Positions 61,765-64,000 of a DNA stretch of 64,000 nt are shown here, in pieces (within the stretch, counting starts at the first letter, position 1; each line of letters opens with the position of its first letter). This DNA is from Puffinus mauretanicus (Eukaryota > Chordata > Aves > Procellariiformes > Procellariidae). Location of the stretch: the NCBI GenBank assembly GCA_023333565.1, contig JAJKFH010003493.1:682001-746000 (forward strand), read 5' to 3'. The notes beneath the pieces are model-generated. The model did no database searches, was not told the origin of the DNA, and saw only the letters and a list, made by a program, of their open reading frames with translations. Both the position numbers and the translations under genes were made by a program.

Positions 61765-64000
61765 TTCTCATTTTAGCTACTATAATGAAGATGGAGATAC
61801 AAACATTTAGGGGAAAAAGTGAACTAATGTTTTCCCCCTTCCCCAAATTCTTACAAAACTTCACTTTGGGGGCAGTTGAGCTTCCTTTCGGAGCTGCTCT
61901 TAGAGACCTTCTTAGAACAGACGTCAATATTCAAGATTTGGAAAGTGAGAGGTCACATAATGCAATGACTTCAGATAATCAGATCTGCAGAGTTACTGAG
62001 CATGTTTGTCACTGTTTCACAGGAGCTTAAAGCACATAAACAAAATCAATTCCAAGTCCAGAATCCCAAATAAATAAATCGGTTACCTACACAGATGAGA
62101 GAGAGGGAAGCAGTTTTCCCCGAAGCCACTCAGATTTACATCAACAGAACACAGTAACCTACTGTTCCCAACCACTTTAGAGTTGTTAAAGGCAGAACAT
62201 AAATTGACCGTGTTATACCATAACATAGTCTTAATAAATACAACCAGCATCAGTATCACAGTCCTATCCTACCTACCACTGGTCCAGCCTACCACTTTGA
62301 ATTTATTATTGAGCAGAGAAACAAAATGTGAAGGTGTTTGTTTGTTTGTCTTTGAAGTTAATTGGTGAGTCAGTACTCACCGGCAGGTAAGTCAGTACAA
62401 GAACACTTCTATGCATGGTTCTAGTCCATGACGTTCCAGCAAACTTTCTGCAGGAATCAGTAAGAGTCGTCTCTGTGTAAGAAAGGGTTCAGCCAGGTAC
62501 TGCGAGAATTACGGGTACAACACCTATTCTATTAGAAATAAATGAGCTAATTTACATTTTAATTCTGTGGAACAAGCCACTCTCAACAGGGCAGTTTGCT
62601 AGAGTTACTGCAGATGTACAGAAGTTATAATTTTCATCATAAATGCACATTACAACACAAATCTCATCAGAGAAACCAGAGAACCAATAGGCATATTAAA
62701 GAAACTGCCTGTCTGGGAGGTCCCTCCAGATCTTCATGAACACAGTCTCTTCCTATCTTGCAGTATGTTGTTGCATAGCTAAATACCACAAGAACTCTCA
62801 TTAGTCAGAATGGAAATAAGTACAGAAAATATTGTACTTTTCATTGACCCTTTGAAATTATTAACACCATACAGATGGAAATCACGCCAAAATATTTAAA
62901 GCCATAAGTAGTTTAACTGAACAAGCTCAAATAAATATATTACAATAACTACAGAATGTACTGATTCTCCTCTCTCTTATTTAGGGTTTCATTTCTATGA
63001 ATCTTATAGTCCTTAAACTAAGAACCCGCCATCCCTGACTAGAGGATGGAAAGGCAAACTCCACTGTGTAGGTGCTGCACTGCACCAAAATACCATTTCA
63101 AATTTTTCTCCCTCTTAGCAGAGACTGCGATCAGAGCTGGGTCAAAGTCTGCTTAGGGGATGAGGACATTGCATGCCTTTTAGATTCACTGTGATCTTAA
63201 TATTGCTCATGAGAAATTCAGGTAATATTTGGCAAATAACTATGGCTCCATAAAACAACCCAAACCCCCCAAATATTGAAAGACCTTGGGATGTAGTCTT
63301 TATAAGTAATGATTTCTACAGTGACAATCACATGTTTATGGTGTGCTAGTATTTATGGCAAACAGAGAGAGAGAGTCCTCATTTTAAGTTGCTGCTTTTA
63401 GGTAGGGAAGGAACATTAACCCAGGGCTTTCATTTCTGAGGAGACAGACCTAATCATTAGAGGTTGAAAGCTATTCTGAGGTAGATTTTTCTTCACTATT
63501 TCTACCTGGGATTGTATCACTTTATACAGAACAATCATGGAAGCCAAAATCAGAAAACTTCCAAGTCACTCTCACTCTTTGTGGCCCTATGACTGTTAGC
63601 ATTATTGTTTTCATGATGGAAGAGCTTCAGGATAATAAGAACATCCCAGGAGAACCTATAGCTCTGTAGTGAGAGCATTCCCAAAATGGGCGAGAGATGG
63701 TTTTGTACAAAGTGAAGATCTGAGCTGAGGCCAAGCACAATCCAGGCCAGGTCTCCGGGATCTCCAGTGGTGGGGTGAAATGAGCACTGTTCCCTTCTTT
63801 CTTCTCTCCCCTTCCTCCCATCTGTGACTCCAATCCTTTGGTTTTCTTTAGAAAACCTCAAGATGAAGTGGGTTTCCTTAGGGCTGAGTCTATTTGTTAC
63901 ACACAAGTGATCTCTGTAAAATGTTTTCTCCCAAGTTTCCCAGAAAAAAACAGAACAAACTCCTCCCCCAAACCCTCCTCCCTGCCACCCCAAAAGAAGC
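61765..64000. other. Unannotated DNA
   Basis: AT-rich; short GA-dinucleotide run at 63366-63376 and GTTT-type run at 62337-62351. The minus-strand frame at 63550-63993 (147 codons) runs towards the window edge and shows no known domain. Confidence 0.5.

Noticed and set aside
63550..63993. 147-codon minus-strand frame at the window edge
   Set aside because: No domain recognised; the N-terminal glycine/tryptophan-rich part derives from a C/A-rich stretch. Could only be judged with sequence beyond the edge.

Overview
This is 64 kb of vertebrate nuclear DNA with no intact protein-coding gene, rRNA, tRNA, CRISPR array or prokaryotic feature that I can support. It is AT-rich with sparse CpG. Its recognisable interspersed repeats are old CR1-family LINE fragments, MIR-like SINE remnants and worn fragments resembling palindromic amniote repeats. 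Few elements are recognisable for this length and none looks young. That pattern fits a sauropsid genome, most likely a bird, in a gene desert or a very large intron. The species cannot be named from this sequence alone.

Layout. 1-3.1 kb: unremarkable AT-rich DNA. 3.4-5.2 kb (minus strand): broken protein-like blocks, best read as an unidentified pseudogene, with a CR1 fragment (4075-4577) filling the gap between two blocks. 5.2-15.8 kb: unique-looking sequence with a few homopolymers, one conserved-element-like patch and a 24-bp tandem duplication. 15.8-17.2 kb and 20.8-24.7 kb: AT-rich stretches dense in TAATTA-like motifs, with the texture of conserved non-coding enhancers. 18.9-19.3 kb: an isolated GC-rich patch. 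24.04-24.18 kb: a MIR-like SINE. 27.62-27.79 kb: a compact CpG-dense block that ends at a consensus splice donor, the best promoter or first-exon candidate in the window. 28-40 kb: mainly unique sequence with worn palindromic repeat fragments. 40.4-41.0 kb: an AAAC microsatellite and a GGAA/GGGA polypurine array. 42.2-43.7 kb and 50.3-51.0 kb: two minus-strand CR1 fragments, apparently of one ancient subfamily. 57.04-57.13 kb: a second MIR-like remnant. 61.3-61.8 kb: another conserved-element-like block. The rest is unannotated.

If the window has a function it is probably regulatory: blocks of possible developmental enhancers and one CpG-rich candidate promoter. Those calls rest on sequence texture and need alignment. 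Calls on CR1 and MIR rest on remembered family consensus sequence and are firmer.
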